A stretch of DNA of 64,000 nt from Acetobacteraceae bacterium (GTDB lineage: Bacteria > Pseudomonadota > Alphaproteobacteria > Acetobacterales > Acetobacteraceae). Below the pieces are notes generated by a model. It was not told the DNA's origin. It ran no database searches and saw only the letters and a program-made list of their open reading frames with translations. The stretch spans positions 26,970-90,969 of the forward strand of contig JAIYDS010000236.1 of NCBI GenBank assembly GCA_027487385.1. Reading direction: 5' to 3'. The position numbers and the translations under genes are program-made. Positions 1 through 8,408 of this stretch are shown here, piece by piece (position 1 is the stretch's first letter; every line of letters starts with the position of its first letter).

Positions 1-801
1 CTTCAAGCGCACGATCCGGTAGCTGTTCGGCGTGCCATCGGGCAGGGTGCGCGGCAGCAGGAAAAGCCCCACGCCCTTGAGACCCGCGGCGCCCCCACCG
101 CGCCGGGCCAGCACCAGGGCCAGCTCGGCATCCGGGTTCGAGCAGAACCACTTGTCGCCATAGAGAAGATGCGTGCCGTCATTGGCGGGCTCGGCCGTGA
201 CGGCGGTGGCGGCGATGTCGGAACCGGCACCCTGTTCGGTCATGAACATGGCGCCCTGGTGCAGGGCGTCCATGTCCTGGCTCGCCAGCAGCGGCAGATA
301 GCGCTCAACCAGCTCCGGACTGCCGAAGCGGCGCAGCGTGCGGGCCAGGCTGTCGGTCATGTTGACGGGGCAAAGCAGGCCGAATTCCGCCTGGGCGAAG
401 AGGAAGGTCAGCGCGTATTTCGCCGCCGGCGGCAAGGGCGCGGGCCAGCCAAAGACGCCGGCGCGGTGGCTCATGCTGGTCAGGCCGAATTCGCCGAAGG
501 CCAGGCGCTCCATTTCGCGATAGGCGGGGTGGTACTCCACGCTTTGCGCATCCTCGCCGCGGCGGGTGCGATGGCGGAGGTGGGGCGGGTTGCGATCTGC
601 CGTGCCGGCCAGCGCATCCAGCTCGCCACCCGCCAGCGCGCCCAGCCGGTCCAGCTGCGGCAGCAGCACGGCCAGGAGGTCCGCCGGGAGGTAGAGCGGC
701 AGCAGCCGGGCGAAGGCCGGGTCGGCGCGCCAGAGATTCTGGCCGGCGGCATCGGGCACGGCCTCGGGCCCCACTGGGGCGCCAATCTGTTGGAGGTGCA
801 T
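1..801 (-). CDS. AidB-family acyl-CoA dehydrogenase (3' part missing)
   Basis: The first 267 codons are present and the gene runs off the left edge. The ATG is at 801. The N-terminal region (NPPHL, then EYHPAY, then LLCPVNMT) follows the order of E. coli AidB, and the acyl-CoA dehydrogenase flavin-site segment MTEQGAGSDI lies near residue 190, followed by GDKWFCSNPD. AidB-type proteins are FAD-containing and linked to the alkylation-damage response; other members are ordinary acyl-CoA dehydrogenases, so the substrate is unknown. The gene is divergent from a LysR regulator 94 bp away, which suggests that regulator controls it. Family placement is good; the exact role is not known. Confidence 0.85.
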   Translation of the reverse strand, partial: MHLQQIGAPVGPEAVPDAAGQNLWRADPAFARLLPLYLPADLLAVLLPQLDRLGALAGGELDALAGTADRNPPHLRHRTRRGEDAQSVEYHPAYREMERLAFGEFGLTSMSHRAGVFGWPAPLPPAAKYALTFLFAQAEFGLLCPVNMTDSLARTLRRFGSPELVERYLPLLASQDMDALHQGAMFMTEQGAGSDIAATAVTAEPANDGTHLLYGDKWFCSNPDAELALVLARRGGGAAGLKGVGLFLLPRTLPDGTPNSYRIVRLK

Positions 802-841
802 GGGGCGTTTCCTGCTCTGACCCCGCCACGCTAGGGTTGCG

Positions 842-880
842 CAAAGCGAGGCTCAAACGATTTCTCGGGCGCTCGCTTTG
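842..880. promoter_or_regulatory. Inverted repeat, likely LysR operator
   Basis: A perfect 9-bp inverted repeat, CAAAGCGAG (842-850) and CTCGCTTTG (872-880), lies in the 94-bp gap between the AidB-like gene and the LysR gene. A direct repeat GGCTCAA also occurs on both sides (850-856 and 886-892). LysR proteins usually bind such interrupted dyads between divergent genes. The assignment is inferred from position and symmetry. Confidence 0.5.
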
Positions 881-895
881 ATCTAGGCTCAAGCC

Positions 896-1771
896 ATGGC
901 CCATCGCGCCCTGCCCCCTCTCACCGCCATCCGTGCCTTCGAGGCGGCGGCGCGGCACCTCTCCATGACCGGCGCCGCGCGCGAGCTGTCAGTCACCCCT
1001 GGCGCCGTCAGCCGCCAGATCCGCGAGCTGGAGCAAAGCCTGGGCGTGACCCTTTTCCTGCGCCAGCCGCAGGGCCTGGTCCTGACCACGGCGGGCGAGA
1101 CGCTCTTCGCCGGCGCGGGCGAGGCGCTGGACCGCCTGGCGCTGGCCACCGGCCGCGCACGGCTGGGGCGGGGCCGCCCCATCGCGGTCGGCGTCTATGG
1201 CTATTTCGCCTCGCGCCTGTTGTTTCCGCGGCTGCGCGCCTTGCAGCAGGAGCTGCCGGAGCTCGTGGTGGAATGGCACACCAGCTCCAGCCCGCTCGAC
1301 CTGCTGCCGGCGCGCTTCGATGCGGTGATCGCGGTGAGCGAGCCGCAGGGCATGCCGGGGCTGGCCGTGCTGCCGCTGGTGCCCATCGCCACCCTGCCGG
1401 TCTGCGCGCCGCAATGGCTGGCGGGCGGCGCGCCGGATTTCGGGCGGATCCCGTTGTTGCATTCGCGCTGCCGGCCGGATGACTGGCGGCGCTGGCTGAA
1501 CCATGCGGGCCAGGCCAAGCTGCCGCTGCGCGGCGGCAGCACCTTCGAGAGCATGAATGTCGCCATCGAGGCGGCGGCGCAGGGCATGGGCGCCGTGATC
1601 GCCATCGAGGCGCTGCTCGGCCCCGATCTGGCGCGCGGCGCGGTGGTGCCGGCCCATCCGCTGCGGCGGCCGACGCGACGGCATTTCACCCTGCAATATG
1701 AGTCGCGCCATGCGGGCAATCCGGATGTCCAGGCGCTGGCGGGATGGCTGCAGGGGGAGTTCGGGGGGTGA
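896..1771 (+). CDS. LysR-family transcriptional regulator (GcvA-like)
   Basis: The protein has 291 residues, normal for the family. The winged helix-turn-helix occupies roughly residues 7-66 (PLTAIRAFEAAARHLSMTGA, then VTPGAVSRQIRELE), followed by a periplasmic-binding-like effector domain from about residue 93. The opening PPLTAIRAFEAAARH is typical of the GcvA branch. The start at ATG 896 is the first in-frame ATG and keeps the whole HTH. It is divergent from the AidB-like dehydrogenase and probably controls it and itself through the dyad between them. The effector is unknown. Confidence 0.9.
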   Translation: MAHRALPPLTAIRAFEAAARHLSMTGAARELSVTPGAVSRQIRELEQSLGVTLFLRQPQGLVLTTAGETLFAGAGEALDRLALATGRARLGRGRPIAVGVYGYFASRLLFPRLRALQQELPELVVEWHTSSSPLDLLPARFDAVIAVSEPQGMPGLAVLPLVPIATLPVCAPQWLAGGAPDFGRIPLLHSRCRPDDWRRWLNHAGQAKLPLRGGSTFESMNVAIEAAAQGMGAVIAIEALLGPDLARGAVVPAHPLRRPTRRHFTLQYESRHAGNPDVQALAGWLQGEFGG

Positions 1772-1903
1772 GCGGTGCTACGCCAATGCGCGAGAATTCC
1801 GCGCCACTGCTGCGGCGGATCGGGCTCCGGCGCCGGTTCGCCCAAGCGATGCTGAGCGCTTTGGCCTCCGGGGGGCCGCAAGTTTCGCAGCGGTGTGGAA
1901 ATC

Positions 1904-1979
1904 TGGCGTCCCGTACGGGATTCGAACCCGTGCTGCCAACGTGAAAGGCTGGTGTCCTAGGCCTCTAGACGAACGGGAC
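1904..1979 (-). tRNA. tRNA-Glu (anticodon UUC)
   Basis: A 76-nt cloverleaf including encoded CCA (complement of 1904-1906). The acceptor stem pairs GTCCCGT with ACGGGAC. The D-loop region TCGTCTAGAGGCCTAGGACA and the T-loop GGTTCGAATCC match bacterial tRNA-Glu closely. The anticodon TTC is at 1943-1945 within the loop CTTTCAC. Confidence 0.97.
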
Positions 1980-1993
1980 AGTCAGTCCGGGCG

Positions 1994-2022
1994 GGATTAG
2001 GGGTGATGGCGCCCGTGGTCAA
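1994..2022 (-). promoter_or_regulatory. Predicted sigma-70 promoter of tRNA-Glu
   Basis: On the minus strand a -35 box TTGACC (2017-2022) is separated by exactly 17 bp from a -10-like TAATCC (1994-1999). Predicted initiation, near 1987, is about 8 nt before the mature tRNA 5' end at 1979. The remainder of the gap to 2243 shows no gene or clear structure. Confidence 0.6.
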
Positions 2023-2243
2023 CCCGCCCCAGCCGTCTCGACCCGCCAGGCGACCCAAATTTGTGTCGTGCCGGTCAGACGTCACGGTCCGGGCGGCGAT
2101 GACCGCCTTTGCCCATTCGCCTGGAGCCCCGCCCGTGGATAGATCAAGCTCAGATCAGGCTGGGCGAGGCAAAGCCGGTGCAGGGCGGTGGTCTCCGTCC
2201 TTGGCGGGGGCACACGGACGAAGGGGCGGCGCATCCGTTGGCG

Positions 2244-2600
2244 TCAGCCGCCCGCCCCATCCATCGCGTCCAGCACATGCAGCGAATAGGTCAGCGCCGC
2301 ACCGGCGTTGAGCGCGATGGCCACACCCAGCGCCTCGGCCACCTCCTCCTTGCTGGCACCGGCCGCGCGGGCCTTGCGCACATGCGCGTCGATGCAGCCC
2401 TCGCAGCGTGTGGTCACCGCGACGGCGAGGGCGATCATCTCCCGCGTCTTCGCGTCCAGGTGACGGGTGGTGGCGGCCCCCCGCGAAAGGGCCGAGAAGC
2501 CCTTCATCAATTCGGGATGCAGCGCCGAGAGCTCCTTGCCGCGCGCGCGCAGCCCCTCGCTGTAGCTGTCCCAATCCTCGATTCGGGTGTCGGCCGTCAT
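2244..2600 (-). CDS. AhpD-like carboxymuconolactone decarboxylase-family protein
   Basis: 118 residues. The CxxC motif C66-E-G-C69 followed by H73 (RCEGCIDAHVRKA) is the redox/proton-relay signature of AhpD-type members, which reduce peroxides or recycle peroxiredoxins. ATG 2600 is chosen because a TTG extension upstream is low-complexity and a CCGGAG Shine-Dalgarno sits before the ATG. It lies 59 bp downstream of the rmd-like gene on the same strand and may be co-transcribed, although it has no obvious part in sugar metabolism. Confidence 0.88.
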   Translation of the reverse strand: MTADTRIEDWDSYSEGLRARGKELSALHPELMKGFSALSRGAATTRHLDAKTREMIALAVAVTTRCEGCIDAHVRKARAAGASKEEVAEALGVAIALNAGAALTYSLHVLDAMDGAGG

Positions 2601-2659
2601 CTGCTGTACTCCGGGAAATGCCCCCGATGGTCCGTCAGAGCGGCCGGCTCGGCAAGGTG

Positions 2660-3628
2660 TCAGCCGGCGGCCACGCGGGCGTGCCAATCCTGCAGGATGG
2701 CGGCCAGGCTTTCTCCCCAGGGAATCTTCGGCGCCCAGCCCAGGACCCGCCGCGCCAGGCCGGCATCGCCGCAGGTGGTCTCCACATCGGTCGGGCGCAG
2801 GCGGCCGGGGTCGGTCTCGATCCGGACTTTCAGCCCGGCGACGGCGATCAGCTCCGTCAGAATATCGCCCACACGGCGCGGCGTTCCGCTGGCCAGGTTG
2901 ATCGCCAGGCCCGGTGACAGATCCGCGCCATGCGCCATCGCGGCGGCATAGCCCGCCGCCGCGTCACGCACATCCAGCATGTCGCGCCAGCGGTCCAGCG
3001 CGCCGGTGCGGATCACCGCCTCCTGCCGGCCGGCCGCGATGAGCGCCACTTGCCGGGCAAAGGCCGGCACCACATAGGCCTCGCTCTGGCCGGCGCCCAC
3101 CTGGTTGAAGGGGCGCATCCGCACCACCCGCAGCCCGCGCAGCGCCATCTCGCCCAAAGCAAGATCGGCCGCGGCCTTGGAGGCGGCATAGGGATTGGCG
3201 GGCGCGAGGGCCGCACCCTCATCCAGGGCCGTGCCGGCCCGGAAGGAGAGCCCATAGACCTCCGCCGTCGAGGCCTGGACGAAGAGCGCCTCAGGGCGGT
3301 GCCGCAGCACCGCATCGGCCAGGCTGAGCGTGCCGAGGAGATTGGCCTGCCATGTGGCCAGGGGATCGGCGAAGGCGGCCGGCACGGAGGCCTGGGCGGC
3401 AAGGTGCAGCACCGCATCCGGCTGCGCCTGCCGCACCGCCGCCTCCAGGCTGGCTGGCGCCGTGAGGTCGAGCGCGAGGGTCTGATCCGCCCCGGCGCAG
3501 GGGCCCTCGGCCGGCCGCACTCCGGCGATCAGCCGCGCGCCCGGAAAGCGCTCCCGCAGCACCTGCAGGCAATGCCGCCCCACAAAGCCATTCGCCCCGG
3601 TGACGAGGATGCGGGACAAGCCTGCCAC
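2660..3628 (-). CDS. rmd: GDP-4-keto-6-deoxy-D-mannose reductase-like NAD(P) sugar epimerase/reductase
   Basis: 322 residues of the extended short-chain dehydrogenase family. The nucleotide-binding loop is TGANGFVG (residues 10-17), with catalytic S120/T121 and Y147-xxx-K151 (NPYAASK). It directly follows gmd (10-bp gap). That pairing suggests it reduces the Gmd product to GDP-D-rhamnose, although a GDP-fucose or talose branch is possible. The start is GTG 3628, with GAGGAG about 8 nt upstream; a longer frame from 3769 would overlap gmd and has no homology-like N-terminus. The product probably supplies deoxyhexose for surface polysaccharide. Confidence 0.82.
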   Translation of the reverse strand: MAGLSRILVTGANGFVGRHCLQVLRERFPGARLIAGVRPAEGPCAGADQTLALDLTAPASLEAAVRQAQPDAVLHLAAQASVPAAFADPLATWQANLLGTLSLADAVLRHRPEALFVQASTAEVYGLSFRAGTALDEGAALAPANPYAASKAAADLALGEMALRGLRVVRMRPFNQVGAGQSEAYVVPAFARQVALIAAGRQEAVIRTGALDRWRDMLDVRDAAAGYAAAMAHGADLSPGLAINLASGTPRRVGDILTELIAVAGLKVRIETDPGRLRPTDVETTCGDAGLARRVLGWAPKIPWGESLAAILQDWHARVAAG

Positions 3629-3638
3629 GGCGCGCTCC

Positions 3639-4634
<996 letters not shown>

Positions 4635-4749
4635 TCACGGAAAACAGGGATAGGCCGCGGCCGGTCGCCACGCGAGGGGCCATGCCGATCGGCCGGCTTG
4701 CAGCGCGGGAGGATGGGCGTCGGGCCTCCGCGGCGGCAAGCCAGGCGCA

Positions 4750-5718
4750 TCACTCCGCGCGCAGATTGGCGCGGGTCACGATGGCGGACCAGCGCTCCCG
4801 CTCGCGGGCCACGAAAAGCCCGAAATCAGCCGGTGCGGGGCTGGTCTCGATCTCCACGCCATTCTCGACCAGCCGCGCCCGCAGCGCCGGATCCTGCAGC
4901 GCGCCATTCAGCGCCGCATGCAGGCGAGCCGTCGTTTCGGCCGGCGTGCCGGCGGGCGCGAGCAGCCCGTACCAGGTGGCGCTGTCCAACTCGGGGAAGC
5001 CCTGCTCGAAGGAGGTCGGGAGGTCGGGCAGGATGGAGGCGCGCTGCCGCCCGGCCACCGCCAGCGCCCGCAGCGTGCCCGCCGCCAGGAAGGGCAGGAA
5101 GGGGGCGGCGGCATTGGTGATCATGTCCACGCGGCCGGCTACGACATCGGTCAGCGCGGGCGCGGTGCCGCGGTAATGGATGTGCTCGATCTCGAAGCCG
5201 AGGGTGAGCGCGATCATGGCGCCAAGCGCATGCGCGGTGGTGCCCGCGCCGGGCGTCCCGAAGGTCAGTGCCGGGTTCTTGCCGCGCGCGAAGTCCTGCA
5301 ACTCGCGCAGGTTGCGGACGGGCAGGCGCGGGTTCACCGCGATCACGTTGGGCGCGGCCCCCAGCAGCCCGATCGGGGCGAAGCCATTCACCGCATCATA
5401 GGGAATGCGGGCATGCACCAGACTCGAAATCACGAAGGAGCCGCTGCCGGCCAGCAGGATGGTGCTGCCATCCGGCGGCGCCTTGGCGACGATGTCATTG
5501 CCCAGGATACCGCCCGCGCCGCCCCGATTCTCGATCACGATGCTCTGGCCCAGCCGGGCCGACATGCCCTCGGCCAGGATGCGGCCCACGATGTCGTTGC
5601 TGCCGCCGGCGGTGAAGGGGATGATCAGCCGCAGCGGGCGGGATTGGGCCCGCGCGAGGGGGGGGAAAGCAAGGCTGGGCAGGGCCAGCAGCCCGAGCGC
5701 GGCGCGCCGGGCGATCAT
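4750..5718 (-). CDS. Bug/TctC-type tricarboxylate-binding periplasmic protein
   Basis: 322 residues. A cleavable signal peptide ends near ARA-Q (residue 25). The family hallmarks are RPLRLIIPFTAGGSNDIVGR, VIENRGGAGG, and the C-terminal GLLAPAGTPAETTARL. Such proteins bind small carboxylates in the periplasm for TctAB or other carriers. The ATG at 5718 overlaps the tcuB stop by 4 nt (ATGA), so it is translationally coupled to the tcuAB pair; the ligand may therefore be tricarballylate, citrate or aconitate. No TctA/TctB genes are present in this window. Confidence 0.92.
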   Translation of the reverse strand: MIARRAALGLLALPSLAFPPLARAQSRPLRLIIPFTAGGSNDIVGRILAEGMSARLGQSIVIENRGGAGGILGNDIVAKAPPDGSTILLAGSGSFVISSLVHARIPYDAVNGFAPIGLLGAAPNVIAVNPRLPVRNLRELQDFARGKNPALTFGTPGAGTTAHALGAMIALTLGFEIEHIHYRGTAPALTDVVAGRVDMITNAAAPFLPFLAAGTLRALAVAGRQRASILPDLPTSFEQGFPELDSATWYGLLAPAGTPAETTARLHAALNGALQDPALRARLVENGVEIETSPAPADFGLFVARERERWSAIVTRANLRAE

Positions 5719-6830
5719 GCCCGCTTCTCCTGCGCGTTCCGCAGCAGGGCGAGGCCGCGATACACGCCATGCACCATCTTGGAGTAGGGCATCACCAGGA
5801 AGAAGGCGAGGACCAGGCCCAGATGGATGGCCAGCATCACGCCCATCGCACCGGTGTGCCGGATGGCCAGCAGGAGGAGGCCGGTGCTGCCGATGAGAAA
5901 CAGCAGCGCCAGCATCGCCACCTCGCCGCCCAGCAGCCGCTTCGCCACGGGGCCGGGGTCCGTCACGCTCTTCACCCAGAGCAGCCCGGCGGTGCCGATG
6001 CAGAGCAGGACGCCGCCCCAGGTGCCAAGCTGCACGGGCAGGCTCAGGAAGGCATGCGGCGACTTCCACCCCATGAAGTGATGATAGAAGGCGCCCACGC
6101 TGGTCGCCGCGAAGCAGAGCATGAAGCCGTAGAACATGGCGTGGTGGAGCCAGCGCCGCGTCTGCGCGAAACTGTCATCCAGGTCATTGCAGCCATGCCC
6201 GCCGCCGCCCAGGTTGCGCAGCGTGAGGATATCCACCGCGGCCTCCGCCACCGGTGCCACGGTGATGGGCTTCTGCCCCGCCCCGGGCGCCGTCCCGCGC
6301 CAATAGCGCGCGGCGCCCATGCCCATGGCAAAGAGCCCATAGCCGAAGCTGAGCGAGGCCATGCTCACCATCAGCCAATAGGGGATCACCCGGAAGAAGG
6401 CGCCCGTCCCGGTCTGCGCCGTATAGAGGATGGCCGGGTCCTGCAGCGCCATGGTCAGCAGCAGGACCAGCGTGGCGCCCAGGAAGGCGGCCAGCGAGAC
6501 CAGCGTGCCATTGCGCTCGAACAGGCGGCCCATGGCCGGCGGCCAGGCGTATTCGGCGTAGGATTCGGCCCGGATCGTCGCGAAGGTCTCCGGCACATTG
6601 ATGCCGAAGGGATGCGGCGGCGCGTATTGGCACGCGTGGTAGCAGCCCTTGCAGGAATGGCAGAGATTGGCGAGGTGCGTGAGGTCGCCGGTCGTGAATT
6701 CACGCCGCAGCGTCATCGCCGGGAAGACGGCGCAATACCCCTCGCAATAGCGGCAGGCATTGCAGATTTCCATCTGCCGCCGGGCCTCGATGGTGGCATC
6801 GCTCTCGGTGCCTGTCGCGCTGCCCGGCAC
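5715..6830 (-). CDS. tcuB: Tricarballylate utilisation protein TcuB (Fe-S/heme membrane protein)
   Basis: 371 residues from GTG 6830. Two 4Fe-4S motifs are present, C23-xx-C26-xx-C29-xxx-C33 (EICNACRYCEGYC) and C57-xx-C60-xx-C63-xxx-C67, followed by several hydrophobic membrane helices. In Salmonella, TcuB re-oxidises the FADH2 of TcuA during oxidation of tricarballylate to cis-aconitate. The start is uncertain. GTG 6830, 10 nt after the tcuA stop, gives the family-like N-terminus; TTG 6887 overlaps tcuA and ATG 6773 would leave almost nothing before the first cysteine. Confidence 0.88.
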   Translation of the reverse strand: MPGSATGTESDATIEARRQMEICNACRYCEGYCAVFPAMTLRREFTTGDLTHLANLCHSCKGCYHACQYAPPHPFGINVPETFATIRAESYAEYAWPPAMGRLFERNGTLVSLAAFLGATLVLLLTMALQDPAILYTAQTGTGAFFRVIPYWLMVSMASLSFGYGLFAMGMGAARYWRGTAPGAGQKPITVAPVAEAAVDILTLRNLGGGGHGCNDLDDSFAQTRRWLHHAMFYGFMLCFAATSVGAFYHHFMGWKSPHAFLSLPVQLGTWGGVLLCIGTAGLLWVKSVTDPGPVAKRLLGGEVAMLALLFLIGSTGLLLLAIRHTGAMGVMLAIHLGLVLAFFLVMPYSKMVHGVYRGLALLRNAQEKRA

Positions 6831-6840
6831 GGACGGGCGG

Positions 6841-8238
6841 TTAATTCCTTCCAATTTTCGCGGCCTCCTCGCCTGCGATGCGGCCAAACACGGTGCCGAT
6901 GGTCATGCCGAAGCCGGCCAGATAGCCCTGGCCCAGGATATTGCCGGCCATGATCTCGCCACTGGCGAAGATGTTCCCGGAGGGCTTGCCATCGGCCATC
7001 ATCACCCGCGCCCGCTCATTCACCTTCACGCCGAGGAAGGTGAAGGTGATGCCCGGGGCCAGGGGGTGGCCGTAGAAGGGCGGTTTATCAATCCGCCGTG
7101 CCCAATGACTCTTGGGGATGGCGAGCCCCTCGGTGCGGCAATCATCCAGCTTGTTGCCGTGGAAGGTGCCGGGCCGCACCGCCGCGTTGTATTCGGCCAC
7201 CACGCGCTCCAGCTTCGCGGGGTCGAGCCCGAGCTGGACGGCAAGCCCGCCGATGGTGTCCGCCTTCATCGGGGGGAAGACGCTCGGCAGGTAATTGTGC
7301 AGCGCCTGGCTGTCGGTGATGGCGAAGGCGCGCTGGTCGCGCTGCTGGGCGATCAGCCTTCCCCAAATGGCGTAGCGCTTGGGCCAGACATCCTCGCCCT
7401 CATCATAGAAGCGCTCCACATCCTTGTTCACGACGATGGAGAAGGGCACGCAGTCGAGCCGCATGGCGAGGCCGCCATCCTCCATCGGTGCGCGCGCGTC
7501 ATTGGCGACCGCGTGGAACTGCGTGGGGTCGCCCACCTCCTGCACGCCGCTGGCCAGCATGTCCTTCAGGACGCGCCCCTGGGCATAGGGGGTGCCGCGC
7601 ACCTGGAAGTTGTCCGCCGCATCGCCCCAATACTGGCGCAGCCATTCGCGATTCGCCTGGAAGCCGCCGGCCGAGGCGATCACCGCCTTGCAGCGGATGC
7701 GCTGCGGAAAGCCCCGCCAGGAGACGATGGCCTCGCGGCAGAAGCCCTCCTCGATGGCGATGTGCTGGACTTCGGTGTCGTAGAGGATCGTGATGCCGAG
7801 CTTCTCGGCCGTGCGGTACAGCGCATTCACCAGCGCCTTGCCGCCGCCCAGGAAGAAGGCGTTGGTGCGGCTCAGGCTGAGCGTGCCGGAGAGGCTGGGC
7901 TGGAACACCACGCCGCAATCGCGCAGGAAGCCGGGCGCATGTTCGCTGGCGCGGATGCACATGCGGGCCAGGCCCTCATCCGTGCGGCCGCCCGTCACGC
8001 GCAGCAGGTCATCCCAGTATTCCTCCTCGAGGTAGCTCTCGGTCAGCACGTCGGTCGGTTTGGGATGCAGGGCGCGCAGATTGCGCGTGTGGCGGGAATT
8101 GCCGCCGCGCATGGGCTTGGGCGCATGCTCGGCGAGGATGACGCTGGCGCCCGCCCGGGCCGCCGTGATGGCGGCGGAGAGCGCAGCATTGCCGCCCCCC
8201 ACCACCAGGACATCCCAGAGGCGTGTGAAATCAACCAT
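6841..8238 (-). CDS. tcuA: FAD-dependent tricarballylate dehydrogenase TcuA
   Basis: 465 residues. The FAD dinucleotide-binding motif is VLVVGGGNAALSAAITAARAG (around residues 10-30). The rest matches the fumarate reductase/succinate dehydrogenase flavoprotein fold, including RGGNSRHTRNLR and the C-terminal GEIMAGNILGQGYLAGFGMTI. TcuA oxidises tricarballylate to cis-aconitate. ATG 8238 begins exactly at the family N-terminus. It heads a unit with tcuB and a Bug receptor; no tcuR or tcuC gene is adjacent. Confidence 0.9.
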   Translation of the reverse strand: MVDFTRLWDVLVVGGGNAALSAAITAARAGASVILAEHAPKPMRGGNSRHTRNLRALHPKPTDVLTESYLEEEYWDDLLRVTGGRTDEGLARMCIRASEHAPGFLRDCGVVFQPSLSGTLSLSRTNAFFLGGGKALVNALYRTAEKLGITILYDTEVQHIAIEEGFCREAIVSWRGFPQRIRCKAVIASAGGFQANREWLRQYWGDAADNFQVRGTPYAQGRVLKDMLASGVQEVGDPTQFHAVANDARAPMEDGGLAMRLDCVPFSIVVNKDVERFYDEGEDVWPKRYAIWGRLIAQQRDQRAFAITDSQALHNYLPSVFPPMKADTIGGLAVQLGLDPAKLERVVAEYNAAVRPGTFHGNKLDDCRTEGLAIPKSHWARRIDKPPFYGHPLAPGITFTFLGVKVNERARVMMADGKPSGNIFASGEIMAGNILGQGYLAGFGMTIGTVFGRIAGEEAAKIGRN

Positions 8239-8294
8239 GTGACTGCATATGCGCCGTCGGGTGCGCCTGTCCAGACCGGCGCGGCCGGCGGGAC

Positions 8295-8308
8295 GGGGCT
8301 TAAGCCCC
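8295..8308. promoter_or_regulatory. 14-bp perfect palindrome upstream of tcuA
   Basis: GGGGCTTAAGCCCC is a perfect 14-bp palindrome in the 170-bp gap between tcuA and the EAL-domain gene. It sits 57 bp from the tcuA start and about 100 bp from the EAL gene. It could be a binding site for a dimeric regulator. This is inference only. Confidence 0.3.
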
Positions 8309-8408
8309 GATTCACCACGCTCTGCGATAGCTGCCCGCCTTTGCCGCCGAGAGAGACGCATGTGTCGAAGCGCAGACCAGCCGTGACCCAAGCCGTGGGC
8401 CGGACCCC

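Noticed and set aside
2023..2243. A possible small RNA in the gap after tRNA-Glu
   Set aside because: No conserved structure, promoter or terminator was recognised; the sequence looks unremarkable.
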